Source: CAYJIL01 sp964370235 (GTDB lineage: Bacteria; Bacteroidota; Bacteroidia; Bacteroidales; Rikenellaceae). Taken from it: a DNA stretch of 34,354 bases. Under the pieces are notes generated by a model. That model was not told where the DNA came from, searched no databases, and worked only from the letters and a program-made list of their open reading frames with translations. The DNA lies in assembly GCA_964370235.1 (NCBI GenBank), contig CAYJIL010000012.1:1-34354 (forward strand), written 5' to 3'. This document shows, one piece after another, positions 1 through 8,168 of this stretch (its first letter is position 1; the number at the start of each line of letters is the position of its first letter). The position numbers and the translations under genes were made by a program.

Positions 1-42
1 TAACTTGCAAACATGATAATTCTAACTAAACTAAATGATATT

Positions 43-606
43 ATGAAAAACATTTTTAAATTCCTGTCGATTTTACTACTATTTGTAGTAGTTGGTTGCA
101 GTAATAACGGTAATGATTTTCCACCATCGCCTAGAGCATTTTATTTGCGCATACTAGAGAGTGATGGTAGCGATTTGGCAAAATCTGATGCTTTGTGGGA
201 AGATGAACTTTGGGTAGATAACATTAGCACAGGTCTTTATAAATCTATTAAAATTGTAAATTATATTAATGGCGAGGTATATTCAACCACTTCACAAGGC
301 GGAAATAACGAAATAATTTCAAAGGTACCACTATTGCAAGATTCTCAGGTACAGATAATAGGGGTTGAAGCATATGTGGTTACAGATTCAGAGCAAGTGG
401 CTTGTGACGAAAGTGTGATGACTATTGTTTCGGAGCCTATTTTTGGTGACACAGAGTCTCATGTTGTAAAAATAATGTGGGATAATAGCGAAAGCAACAG
501 CACAAGATTACCAAGTGTAGCATCTGTTACGATTGATGGTAGCGTGGTTGATATTGAAACTACATCGGATTATCCATATTCAATAATTCCGTATGTTCGC
601 AAGTAG
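43..606 (+). CDS. putative lipoprotein of unknown function
   Basis: I do not recognise the family. The start at 43 is preferred over an in-frame ATG at 13 because it gives a compact signal peptide: MKN, a hydrophobic run, then the lipobox VVGC with the lipidated cysteine at residue 19. The mature part is about 168 residues, rich in Asp, Ser and Thr, with alternating hydrophobic stretches that suggest a beta-sandwich, and one further cysteine (in VACDES). It is probably anchored in the outer or inner membrane facing the periplasm. It is followed after 107 bases by a small membrane-protein gene on the same strand. The A/T-rich codon use is lower in GC than the kdsA-rarA block next door, which fits an accessory or fast-evolving gene. 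The lipoprotein call is fairly sure; the role is unknown. Confidence 0.7.
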   Translation: MKNIFKFLSILLLFVVVGCSNNGNDFPPSPRAFYLRILESDGSDLAKSDALWEDELWVDNISTGLYKSIKIVNYINGEVYSTTSQGGNNEIISKVPLLQDSQVQIIGVEAYVVTDSEQVACDESVMTIVSEPIFGDTESHVVKIMWDNSESNSTRLPSVASVTIDGSVVDIETTSDYPYSIIPYVRK

Positions 607-713
607 TATACTTTGTCAGAGGTAAAAGTATAGATATAAAAAATTACATCGCAGAGCATAAAACACCTAAACCAAATAACATAATAAAGAATAACTTTTT
701 TAATTTTAATGTG

Positions 714-1085
714 ATGAAAATTCTATTGAAATCCTTTATTTTGCATAATAGATATAGCATGGGATTGATTACCAAAATAATACTTTTGTTATTTTTTTCG
801 TTATTGATAACTGTTGACGCAGTGTTTGTTAGGAGTCTTATCTCCTTGGCGCTAGTTATGTTTGGGTTTCTTTCTAGCCCAAGGTGTATTGTAATGAATG
901 ATAACGAAATAAGTTACAACCTAGGATGGAAAGAAAAATGGAGTAATGTTAACTCTTTTGAAGTTAATAATTCAGACCTTACTTTATTTTTATTAAATGG
1001 TCGAAATCGTAAGATTAAAAATATATCTCCCAATGACTTAGATAGGGTCGTAGAGTATATTTCGTTAAAAATACAAAGAATATAG
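714..1085 (+). CDS. small membrane protein, possibly with a PH-like tail
   Basis: The product is a 123-residue protein of unrecognised family. The ATG at 714 is chosen; a GTG lies one codon upstream at 711. Residues about 18-58 form two closely spaced hydrophobic helices, followed by about 65 soluble residues with a beta-rich pattern (IVMNDNEISYNLGW, then SLKI near the end). Two helices followed by a small beta domain resembles small bacterial PH-domain (YcxB-like) membrane proteins, but this is inference from pattern only. A near-consensus -7 box (TAACTTTT, about 692-699) lies just upstream. The gene ends just before a bidirectional terminator. Low GC, like its left neighbour. Confidence 0.6.
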   Translation: MKILLKSFILHNRYSMGLITKIILLLFFSLLITVDAVFVRSLISLALVMFGFLSSPRCIVMNDNEISYNLGWKEKWSNVNSFEVNNSDLTLFLLNGRNRKIKNISPNDLDRVVEYISLKIQRI

Positions 1086-1090
1086 ATATA

Positions 1091-1131
1091 AAAAATGTGT
1101 TGCTCCTAACGGTTAGGGGCAACACATTTTT
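1091..1131. terminator. bidirectional intrinsic terminator
   Basis: A long hairpin with arms AAAAATGTGTTGCTCCTAAC and GTTAGGGGCAACACATTTTT, paired throughout with one G-T wobble. It carries an A-tract on the left and a T-tract on the right, so it can stop transcription from both directions. It sits between the convergent small membrane-protein gene (plus) and kdsA (minus). Confidence 0.9.
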
Positions 1132-1144
1132 GTATATTCCTAGA

Positions 1145-1963
1145 TTAAAAATTATTTATCGTCTCACGAATAGCTTTTAGCCTTGTTAATAGACTCTCTA
1201 GCTGTGCTAGGTCTAGCATATTTGCACCATCGCTTTTTGCGGTTGATGGGTCTTCGTGTGTTTCGATGAATAGTCCATCGACACCAACTGCAACAGCTGC
1301 TCGTGCTATAGTCTCAATCATAGCTGGCATACCACCCGTAACACCCGAAGTTTGGTTGGGTTTTTGCAAAGAGTGTGTAACATCCATAACAACTGGGTGC
1401 CCGCTCTGCTGCATAGTTGGAATTGAGCGAATATCAACCACAAGGTCGCCATAGCCAAACGAAACACCACGGTCGGTTAGTAGCACATCGCTAGCACCCG
1501 ATTCTACTACCTTTTGGGCTGCAAACGACATAGACTCGGGCGAAAGAAACTGCCCTTTCTTAATGTTAACCACCTTGCCCGTAGCTGCTGCTGCAACCAA
1601 AATATCGGTCTGGCGACACAAAAAAGCAGGGATCTGCAAAACATCGACATACTCTGCTGCCATTGCTGCCTCGTTGGCTGCATGAATATCTGTTACCACA
1701 GGCACGCCAAACTCCTCTTTTACTTTACGCAAAATTTTGAGTGCCTTTTCATCGCCAATTCCGGCAAAAGAGTCTAGTCTCGAACGGTTTGCTTTGCGGT
1801 ATGAGCCTTTGAATATGTATGGTATGCCTAGTTGCGAGGTAATCTTAACACATCGCTCGGCAATGCGCATTGCCATCTCTTCGCCCTCAATGGCACATGG
1901 GCCTGCCATCAAAAAGAAACTATCGCTCGGTGGCAAGATAGAGATTGATTTTTTGTTGTTCAT
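1145..1963 (-). CDS. kdsA: KDO-8-phosphate synthase, metal-dependent type
   Basis: Condenses phosphoenolpyruvate with arabinose 5-phosphate to give 3-deoxy-D-manno-octulosonate 8-phosphate, the precursor of the KDO of lipid A-core; cytosolic. The 272-residue length is normal. Visible family motifs include AGPCAIEG near the N-terminus, FKGSYRKANR, TDIH, VVMDVTHSLQKPN and IETHEDPSTAKSDG. Cys23 in AGPCAIEG occupies the position that is Cys in metal-dependent enzymes (Aquifex type) and Asn in the metal-independent E. coli type. The His of DVTHS and the Glu and Asp of IETHEDPSTAKSD supply the other expected metal ligands, so a metal-dependent enzyme is inferred. It lies 18 bases downstream of rarA on the same strand and is probably co-transcribed, ending at the bidirectional terminator. 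Confidence 0.97.
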   Translation of the reverse strand: MNNKKSISILPPSDSFFLMAGPCAIEGEEMAMRIAERCVKITSQLGIPYIFKGSYRKANRSRLDSFAGIGDEKALKILRKVKEEFGVPVVTDIHAANEAAMAAEYVDVLQIPAFLCRQTDILVAAAATGKVVNIKKGQFLSPESMSFAAQKVVESGASDVLLTDRGVSFGYGDLVVDIRSIPTMQQSGHPVVMDVTHSLQKPNQTSGVTGGMPAMIETIARAAVAVGVDGLFIETHEDPSTAKSDGANMLDLAQLESLLTRLKAIRETINNF

Positions 1964-1981
1964 ATTTGTATGTTTTTTGTT

Positions 1982-3262
1982 TTAATATTTTCCTTTCCAA
2001 AGCCTTGATATAGTGTCGGCTATCTTCACCTCAGAGCCTATCTCTTTGGGGTCGTAGAACCTTGTTCCCTCCATCCCCTCGGGCATAAACTCTTGGTATA
2101 TAAACCCATCGGGGCTATTGTGTGAGTATAGATAACCATCGCCATAGCCCAAATCTTTCATGAGCGAAGTGGGTGCATTGCGCAAGGCAAGTGGCACGGG
2201 ACGCTGCGATGAGTCGGCTGCCACAAAGCTCATTGCTTCGTTTATTGCCATGTAGGCTGCGTTGCTTTTGGGCGAAGTGGCTAGGTAGATGGTTGCTTGT
2301 GCCAAGGGAATGCGACCCTCGGGCATGCCAATTTTTGCCACCGCATCAAAGCAGCTGCTAGCTATAAGTAGAGCATTGGGGTTTGCTAGGCCTACATCTT
2401 CGCTTGCCGAGATAATCAAACGGCGAGCAATGAACTTGGGGTCTTCGCCACCCGATAGCATTCTAGCAAGGTAGTATATTGCAGCGTTTGGGTCTGACCC
2501 TCTAATGCTTTTTATGAATGCCGAAATGAGGTCGTAGTGCGCCTCGCCACTCTTGTCGTGTATGGCAATGTTTTGCTTTAGTCTCTCTTTTATGCCATCG
2601 TTGTTTATGATGATTTTTTCGTCTTTGCCAAACGACCCCACCACAATGTCGAGTATGTTGAGTAGCTTGCGAGCATCGCCACCACTAAAGGTAAATAGCG
2701 CTTCTCGCTCCTGCACCTCTATGTCTCGGTTTTTGAGAATAGTGTCTTGTGTGAGTGCACGCTCTAGTAGCTCCTCTAGCTCCGATGTGTTGAGCGGATT
2801 AAGCGTATATACTTGGCAACGAGAAAGTAGTGCCCTAATAACCTCAAACGATGGGTTCTCGGTAGTAGCACCAATGAGCACCACATCGCCCCTTTCTACT
2901 GCTCCTAGCAGAGAGTCTTGTTGCGACTTATTAAAACGGTGAATCTCGTCAATAAAAAGTAGTGGTGATGGAGTGTCAAAAAACCTCTTTGAGCGTGCAA
3001 GCTCTAGTGTCTCTCTCACATCTTTTACCCCCGAGCTAATTGCACTAAGAGTAAACATCTCTCGATCTAACTCACTCGAAAGCAACCTTGCAAGTGTGGT
3101 TTTACCCACTCCGGGTGGTCCCCACAGGATAAAAGAAGGCACAGAGCCACTCTCAATAAACCTGTTGAATAGCCCTCCCTCTCCTACTAGATGTCGCTGC
3201 CCAATGTAATCACTAATCTTTTGTGGGCGTAGCCTTTCGGCTAGTGGTATATTACTTTGCAT
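1982..3262 (-). CDS. rarA: replication-associated recombination protein A (RarA/MgsA AAA+ ATPase)
   Basis: AAA+ ATPase of the clamp-loader-related RarA/MgsA/WRNIP1 family that acts at stalled replication forks. Motifs in order: PLAERLRPQKISDYIGQ at the N-terminus, Walker A GPPGVGKTT, Walker B LLFIDEIHRFNKSQQD, sensor-1 region IGATTENPSF, and the C-terminal tetramerisation region containing GSDPNAAIYYLARML and LRNAPT. The ATG at 3260-3262 (MQSNIPLAERLRP) is chosen over an in-frame upstream ATG at 3349 because family members begin close to PLAERxRP and because a perfect promoter ends just before it. That promoter places the transcription start at or within about three bases of the ATG, so the message should be nearly leaderless. 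The product is 426 residues, the usual length. kdsA follows 18 bases downstream. Confidence 0.96.
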   Translation of the reverse strand: MQSNIPLAERLRPQKISDYIGQRHLVGEGGLFNRFIESGSVPSFILWGPPGVGKTTLARLLSSELDREMFTLSAISSGVKDVRETLELARSKRFFDTPSPLLFIDEIHRFNKSQQDSLLGAVERGDVVLIGATTENPSFEVIRALLSRCQVYTLNPLNTSELEELLERALTQDTILKNRDIEVQEREALFTFSGGDARKLLNILDIVVGSFGKDEKIIINNDGIKERLKQNIAIHDKSGEAHYDLISAFIKSIRGSDPNAAIYYLARMLSGGEDPKFIARRLIISASEDVGLANPNALLIASSCFDAVAKIGMPEGRIPLAQATIYLATSPKSNAAYMAINEAMSFVAADSSQRPVPLALRNAPTSLMKDLGYGDGYLYSHNSPDGFIYQEFMPEGMEGTRFYDPKEIGSEVKIADTISRLWKGKY

Positions 3263-3287
3263 AATAGACAAAAGTACTCTATATTTG
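3256..3287 (+). promoter_or_regulatory. promoter of the metallophosphoesterase gene
   Basis: TTTG (3256-3259), a 20-base spacer and TATATTTG (3280-3287) are a perfect match to the Bacteroidota consensus. The -33 element lies within the first codons of rarA on the opposite strand, and the -7 box is three bases from the rarA -7 box. The predicted leader to the ATG at 3320 is about 28 nt. Confidence 0.85.
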
Positions 3288-3299
3288 TGGGAATTCAAA
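3269..3299 (-). promoter_or_regulatory. rarA promoter, Bacteroidota consensus
   Basis: On the minus strand TTTG (3296-3299), a 19-base spacer and TACTTTTG (3269-3276) match the Bacteroidota consensus TTTG-N19-21-TAnnTTTG perfectly. The expected transcription start is about 3262-3265, at the rarA ATG. The site overlaps the divergent promoter at 3256-3287. Confidence 0.85.
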
Positions 3300-3319
3300 A
3301 CCAAAGAGAGGGGATTTTT

Positions 3320-3817
3320 ATGAGAGTGGGGGTTATATCCGATACACATGGCACGTTTGACGAAAGGTTAGAGAATTTTCTATCGGAGTGCGAGATAATA
3401 ATACACGCAGGAGATATTGGTTCGCTAGAGCTAGCAGACCAAATTTCGGCATTTCGCCCAATGAGTGCAGTGTATGGGAATATAGACGACCATCGTGTTC
3501 GCCGAGTGTACAAAGAGTTTGAAACCATCGAGATAGAGGGTGTAAAGATTCTTGTAACACACATAGGTGGCTACCCCGGCAGATATGACGCCCGTGCGCT
3601 TGCCAAAATAAAAGAGTATAAGCCCAATATTTTTATTGCAGGCCACTCACACATTTTAAAAGTAATTTACGACAAAAAGCACGATCTTTTGCATATTAAT
3701 CCCGGAGCTGCTGGAGTGAGCGGTTTTCATACCATTCGCACAGCTATTCGCTTTACCATACAAGATGGCAAACCCTCGCAACTAGAGGTGGGGGAGTGGC
3801 AGCGTAGTGGCCGTTAG
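3320..3817 (+). CDS. YfcE/MJ0936-type metallophosphoesterase
   Basis: A 165-residue calcineurin-like phosphoesterase of the YfcE/MJ0936 group (two-metal phosphodiesterases; the physiological substrate is generally unknown). All metal-site motifs are visible: SDTHG (DxH, residues 7-11), HAGDIG, YGNIDDH, VTHIGG and AGHSH. The start at 3320 (MRVGVISDTHG) is chosen over an in-frame ATG at 3257 because the family begins directly at the first beta strand and because a perfect promoter lies between the two. There is no signal peptide, so it is cytosolic. It is transcribed divergently from rarA through an overlapping promoter and is followed by uvrD, which has its own promoter at 3823-3852. Confidence 0.93.
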   Translation: MRVGVISDTHGTFDERLENFLSECEIIIHAGDIGSLELADQISAFRPMSAVYGNIDDHRVRRVYKEFETIEIEGVKILVTHIGGYPGRYDARALAKIKEYKPNIFIAGHSHILKVIYDKKHDLLHINPGAAGVSGFHTIRTAIRFTIQDGKPSQLEVGEWQRSGR

Positions 3818-3822
3818 TGGGC

Positions 3823-3852
3823 TTGCTTTTCGCCCCTTTTTTGTTAACTTTG
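3823..3852 (+). promoter_or_regulatory. promoter of uvrD-rsmE-GH3 operon
   Basis: TTG (3823-3825), a 19-base spacer and TAACTTTG (3845-3852) match the Bacteroidota consensus. It lies between the phosphoesterase stop (3817) and the helicase ATG (3883), with a predicted leader of about 25 nt. Confidence 0.8.
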
Positions 3853-3882
3853 TTTGTTATTTATAATTTATAAGACTATACA

Positions 3883-6186
3883 ATGTCAGATATTCTTTCG
3901 CAGCTCAGCGACATTCAACGCTCTGCTGCATCTTCATATAGTGGACCATCGCTAATTATAGCGGGAGCAGGGTCGGGCAAAACCCGAGTTATGACCTACC
4001 GCATAGCATACATGATAGAGCAGGGGATTGACCCCTCTTCGATTCTCGCCCTCACCTTTACAAAAAAGGCTGCAGGCGAAATGAGCGAGCGTATTGCCAA
4101 GGTGGTAAATCCATCGGCATCACGTCGCATAGTTATGGGTACATTCCACAGTGTCTTCTCACGCATATTGCGTGCCGAGGCCGAGTTTTTGGGTTTCCCA
4201 CAAAGTTTTGTTTTGTACGATACGTCAGACTCTTTGTCGCTAGTAAAAACCATCATTAAAGAGATGAATCTTAATGACGACAAGTATAAACCCAAAGAGA
4301 TATTCTCTCGCATATCGCTATTCAAAAACTCGCTAGTTACACCACAAATGTACTTGCAAGATGCTAGTGCAATAAGCGAAGATACACAACGAGGGCGTGG
4401 CGAGTTTGGTAATGTTTACCGCTCATACATGGCACGTTGCAAGGCAAATGGTGCAATGGATTTTGACGATTTGTTGTTATATACAAACATACTGTTTCAT
4501 AACAATCCCGAGGCACTTAAAAAATATCAACAAGTGTTTAAGTATATTCTTGTTGATGAGTACCAAGATACCAATATGGCACAATACTTGGTAATTAAGA
4601 AGCTGAGTAGCGACCACCAAAATATATGCGTTGTGGGTGACGATGCACAGAGTATCTATTCGTTTCGTGGTGCAAAAATTGAGAATATCTTGCGTTTTCA
4701 GCAAGACTACCCATCGGCTCAGGTCTTTAAGCTAGAGCAGAACTATCGTTCGACTCAAACCATTGTTTCGGCTGCTGCATCGGTAATTCGCAATAATAGC
4801 CGACAGCTCAAAAAGAGCGTGTTTTCGCTATCGCAGCAGGGCGAGCAAATTGCACTTCGCCGCTCCTACACCGAAAAAGAGGAGGCTGCAACAATTGTCT
4901 CTAGCATTGCCGAGCGTGCCACTGCCGATAATCTAAAGTGGAACGAGTTTGCAATACTTTATCGCACCAATGCACAGTCTCGTGCGCTCGAAGATACACT
5001 TCGCACAAAGGGAATACCATATCGCATCTATGGCGGTATCTCGTTCTATCAGCGCAAAGAGATTAAGAGCATGACAGCATATATTCGCCTAATTCTCAAC
5101 CCCAACGATGACGAGGCATTTGGCCGTGTGCTCAACTTCCCTCCTCGTGGAATTGGCGACACATCAAAAGCACGCATTGCCGAGGCTGCTAGGGCAACGG
5201 GCAAGAGTATGTTCGAGACAATATGCACTGCATCGCCTGCCGAGCTGGGTATTAGGGGTGTTGCAGTAAAAAAGATAGGTGGTTTTATAACTACGCTTCA
5301 GCAACTTCGTGGCGAAGTAGAGCGCATGGATGCTGCCGAATTTGTGGCTAATATGGCATATGTGGCAGGTATATCGTCACACTTTAGAGATGACCCAACG
5401 CCCGAATCGCAATCGGCTTATGAGAATATAGAGGAGCTTATTGCTCTACTAAAGCAGCAGAGTGCCGATGCCATAGAGGCAGGTGAGCCGCCAATCATGC
5501 TAAGTGAGTGGATACAAAATATTACTCTGCTAACCGATATGGATAGCACCAAAGATGCCGATAACGACAAAGTGGTGCTAATGACCATACACTCGGCAAA
5601 GGGACTAGAGTTTGACAGCGTATATATTGCAGGTATGGAAGAGGGCTTGTTCCCTTCGCCACGCACAGCCGAGAGTGTAGATTCGCTAGAGGAGGAGCGC
5701 AGGCTATTTTATGTTGCAATAACTCGTGCTGTTCGCTTTTTGATGATTAGCTTCTCGCTCAATCGCTATCGACACGGGCAGTCGACACCAGCTATTCCTA
5801 GTAGGTTTATAAAGGAGATAGACTCACAATATATCGATAAGCCAGAGCTATTGTCACAAACACGTGCAATCGAAGATACACAATCTAATAGCTGGGGCGA
5901 AAAGCCTTTGTTCAAGCGTTTTGAGCCCAAAGGCACAACGCCATCTACACCACCACGCTCAACCATGGGGCTAAAGCGTGTGGCAAGCACAGCGGCACCG
6001 ACAGAGGCAGTGAATAGTGTAGGCGAGCTAAAGGAGGGTAGCCTAGTCGAGCATGCTCGTTTTGGCAAAGGTAAAATTCTATCGCTAGAAAAAGCAGGCG
6101 ACGATGTAAAGGCAACTATCGACTTTGGGGTGGCAGGGCAAAAAACTCTGCTACTAAAGTTTGCCAAATTAAAAGTAATAGGATAA
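3883..6186 (+). CDS. uvrD: UvrD/PcrA-type superfamily 1A DNA helicase
   Basis: ATP-dependent 3'-5' DNA helicase used in nucleotide excision repair, replication restart and removal of RecA or RNA polymerase from DNA. Motifs in order: the Q-motif region LSDIQRSA near residue 8, Walker A AGAGSGKT (27-34), TFTKKAAGEM, VDEYQDTN (Walker B), GDDAQSIYSFRGA, LEQNYRST, LMTIHSAKGLEFDSV and RRLFYVAITRA. The last 50 residues (SLVEHARFGKGKILSLEKAG onward) form the PcrA/UvrD C-terminal Tudor-like domain known to bind RNA polymerase. The length of 767 residues is normal. The name pcrA would serve equally well. It has its own promoter and leads an operon with rsmE (10-base gap) and a GH3 glycosidase. Confidence 0.96.
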   Translation: MSDILSQLSDIQRSAASSYSGPSLIIAGAGSGKTRVMTYRIAYMIEQGIDPSSILALTFTKKAAGEMSERIAKVVNPSASRRIVMGTFHSVFSRILRAEAEFLGFPQSFVLYDTSDSLSLVKTIIKEMNLNDDKYKPKEIFSRISLFKNSLVTPQMYLQDASAISEDTQRGRGEFGNVYRSYMARCKANGAMDFDDLLLYTNILFHNNPEALKKYQQVFKYILVDEYQDTNMAQYLVIKKLSSDHQNICVVGDDAQSIYSFRGAKIENILRFQQDYPSAQVFKLEQNYRSTQTIVSAAASVIRNNSRQLKKSVFSLSQQGEQIALRRSYTEKEEAATIVSSIAERATADNLKWNEFAILYRTNAQSRALEDTLRTKGIPYRIYGGISFYQRKEIKSMTAYIRLILNPNDDEAFGRVLNFPPRGIGDTSKARIAEAARATGKSMFETICTASPAELGIRGVAVKKIGGFITTLQQLRGEVERMDAAEFVANMAYVAGISSHFRDDPTPESQSAYENIEELIALLKQQSADAIEAGEPPIMLSEWIQNITLLTDMDSTKDADNDKVVLMTIHSAKGLEFDSVYIAGMEEGLFPSPRTAESVDSLEEERRLFYVAITRAVRFLMISFSLNRYRHGQSTPAIPSRFIKEIDSQYIDKPELLSQTRAIEDTQSNSWGEKPLFKRFEPKGTTPSTPPRSTMGLKRVASTAAPTEAVNSVGELKEGSLVEHARFGKGKILSLEKAGDDVKATIDFGVAGQKTLLLKFAKLKVIG

Positions 6187-6196
6187 AACATATATT

Positions 6197-6913
6197 ATGC
6201 AGTTATTTTATTCTCCAGACATAGAGCAAGGGGCAAAGCAAGTGGTTCTTTCAAAAGAAGAATCGAACCATTGCTGTGTGGTGCTAAGAAAAAAGAGTGG
6301 CGACAAAATAAATATTATCGATGGTCGTGGTACTCTTTATGAGGGTGTTATTATCACAGCCGATAATAAGCGCACGCTAGTTGATATTGCTCACGAACAC
6401 AAAAACTATCAGTCACTTTGCTATAATTTGCACATGGCAGTAGCTCCCACAAAGAGTATCGATCGCTATGAGTGGTTTTTAGAAAAAGCCACCGAAATTG
6501 GCACTAGTGCATTCACTCCCATAGAGAGTTATAACTCGGAGCGCAGAGTGGTAAAGTGTGAGCGTAGCGAGCGAGTAATACTAAGCGCTGTTAAACAGTC
6601 GGTAAAGGCATTTATTCCTCAAAACAGCCCACTAACCAAGTTTGATGCTTTTGTAAAGAGTGATTTTGGGTCGGCACAAAAATTTATTGCCCACTGCAAT
6701 CCATCTACTAACAAAAAACTACTCAAAGAGCTAGTTTGTGCAGGTGGTGATGTGGTGGTGATGATAGGGCCCGAGGGCGATTTTTCGCCCCAAGAAGTAG
6801 CGCTAGCCGTAGAGCATGGTTTTAGCGAAATATCGCTAGGTGACAGCCGTTTGCGTAGCGAAACAGCAGCACTGTTTGCTGTGTCAATAGTAGCATTAAT
6901 TAATCAAAAATAG
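6197..6913 (+). CDS. rsmE: 16S rRNA (uracil-1498-N3)-methyltransferase RsmE
   Basis: Methylates N3 of U1498 in 16S rRNA using S-adenosylmethionine. The 238-residue protein begins with the PUA-like domain (MQLFYSPDIEQG, then SHCCVVLRKKSGD-like residues) and ends with the SPOUT knot. The SAM-binding signature is clear: VMIGPEGDFSPQEV, EISLGDSRLRSETAA. The middle segment WFLEKATEIGTSAFTPIES with SERRV and KQSVKAFIP is typical of the family. It lies 10 bases after the helicase and 4 bases before the GH3 gene, so all three are probably one transcript. No feature is missing or unusual. Confidence 0.96.
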   Translation: MQLFYSPDIEQGAKQVVLSKEESNHCCVVLRKKSGDKINIIDGRGTLYEGVIITADNKRTLVDIAHEHKNYQSLCYNLHMAVAPTKSIDRYEWFLEKATEIGTSAFTPIESYNSERRVVKCERSERVILSAVKQSVKAFIPQNSPLTKFDAFVKSDFGSAQKFIAHCNPSTNKKLLKELVCAGGDVVVMIGPEGDFSPQEVALAVEHGFSEISLGDSRLRSETAALFAVSIVALINQK

Positions 6914-6917
6914 GTAG

Positions 6918-8006
6918 ATGAAGAGATTATTTCTTTCGATTCTTGCACTTGCTACACTCACCTGTGGCATGGCGCAAGAGGCAACCGAGCTAGAAAAAAA
7001 GGTTGCACAAATGTTGGTTGTGGGTATGAAAGGTACTCAGCTTAAACCAAGTGACAAGATAGTTGGCCAAATCAAAAAATATGGTGTTGGTGGTATGATA
7101 CTTTTTGAGCATAACATCACCCACGTAGATAAGGGGCTAGATTCTCGTGCAATACTAGAGGAGCTGTGTGCCGATATTGCTGCACTTGACGACAAAATTA
7201 TGATTGCCGTAGACCAAGAAGGTGGTAGAGTTAATAGGCTAAAAAGCAAATATGGTTTTGCTAATATGCCATCGGCAGAGGATGTGTCGAAGATGAGCTA
7301 TGAGCAGGCACGAGAAGTAGCAGCAATTATCGCAGGCGAAGTGGCTTCGGCAGGTTTTAACACCAACTTTGCACCTTGTGTCGATCTTAATATCAACCCT
7401 AAGTGTCCGATTATTGGTCGCTATGGTCGTTCATATGGTGTGAACCCCGACTCTGTGGCTATGTATGGCTCGATTATGGTTGAAGAGCACCGCAAGTTTG
7501 GTCTTGCTACATCGCCAAAGCACTTTCCGGGGCACGGTTCATCGGCAGTAGATTCGCATAATGGCTTTACCGATGTAACCGATACATGGCAAAAAGAGGA
7601 GCTTATCCCCTATGAAATTATGTTTGCAAACGGCACGTGCGATATGGTTATGATAACCCATGTATTTAACGGTAATATTGACCCAAAGTATCCTGCGTCA
7701 TTGTCTAATTTAACTATTAACTCTTTGCTTAGAGATAAGATGGGCTGGAGCGGTGTTGTAATTACGGATGATATGCAGATGGGTGCTATCACCAAGAATT
7801 ATGGCTTTGAGGAGTCTTTAATTTTGGCGGTAAATGCTGGTGTCGATATGTTGATTGTTAGTAGCCCAATTGCTCAGGGCGATCGCACTATTTTTGAGCG
7901 TAGCCTAGAGGTTATTGTTGATGCTGTTGAGCGTGGCGAAATTTCGATGAGCCGCATCGACGAATCATATGAGCGAATCCTAGAAATGAAAAATCGACTT
8001 TTTTAG
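6918..8006 (+). CDS. exported GH3 beta-N-acetylhexosaminidase (NagZ-like)
   Basis: Glycoside hydrolase family 3, NagZ-like; such enzymes remove N-acetylglucosamine from muropeptides or related glycans. The N-terminus is a signal peptide (MKRLFLSILALATLTCG, probable cleavage around GMA-QE). A lipoprotein is possible because of Cys16, but LTC is a poor lipobox. Catalytic motifs are complete: KHFPGHG followed by D212-S-H214, the NagZ acid/base dyad, and TDDMQMGA with the likely nucleophile D284. VDQEGGRVNRL is the substrate-binding loop. The 362-residue product is a single TIM barrel without the C-terminal beta-lactamase-like or FnIII domains found on larger GH3 enzymes. Export contrasts with the cytosolic E. 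coli NagZ. It is the last gene of the uvrD-rsmE operon, and a strong terminator follows. Confidence 0.9.
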   Translation: MKRLFLSILALATLTCGMAQEATELEKKVAQMLVVGMKGTQLKPSDKIVGQIKKYGVGGMILFEHNITHVDKGLDSRAILEELCADIAALDDKIMIAVDQEGGRVNRLKSKYGFANMPSAEDVSKMSYEQAREVAAIIAGEVASAGFNTNFAPCVDLNINPKCPIIGRYGRSYGVNPDSVAMYGSIMVEEHRKFGLATSPKHFPGHGSSAVDSHNGFTDVTDTWQKEELIPYEIMFANGTCDMVMITHVFNGNIDPKYPASLSNLTINSLLRDKMGWSGVVITDDMQMGAITKNYGFEESLILAVNAGVDMLIVSSPIAQGDRTIFERSLEVIVDAVERGEISMSRIDESYERILEMKNRLF

Positions 8007-8027
8007 TCGTATCCATTAATATATTTT

Positions 8028-8068
8028 GAGGCTCTCTAAAATCTTGTGATTTTAGAGAGCCTCTTTTT
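8028..8068 (+). terminator. intrinsic terminator of the uvrD-rsmE-GH3 operon
   Basis: A perfect 16-bp stem, GAGGCTCTCTAAAATC pairing with GATTTTAGAGAGCCTC, with loop TTGT and at least five T residues before the N gap. A second copy (8183-8223) right of the gap is the same terminator duplicated by the assembly. Confidence 0.95.
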
Positions 8069-8168
8069 NNNNNNNNNNNNNNNNNNNNNNNNNNNNNNNN
8101 NNNNNNNNNNNNNNNNNNNNNNNNNNNNNNNNNNNNNNNNNNNNNNNNNNNNNNNNNNNNNNNNNNNN
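8069..8168. other. 100-N scaffold gap
   Basis: Exactly 100 N. The 55 bases before it (8014-8068) are identical to the 55 bases after it (8169-8223), so the contigs overlap and the gap probably holds no sequence. Confidence 0.97.
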
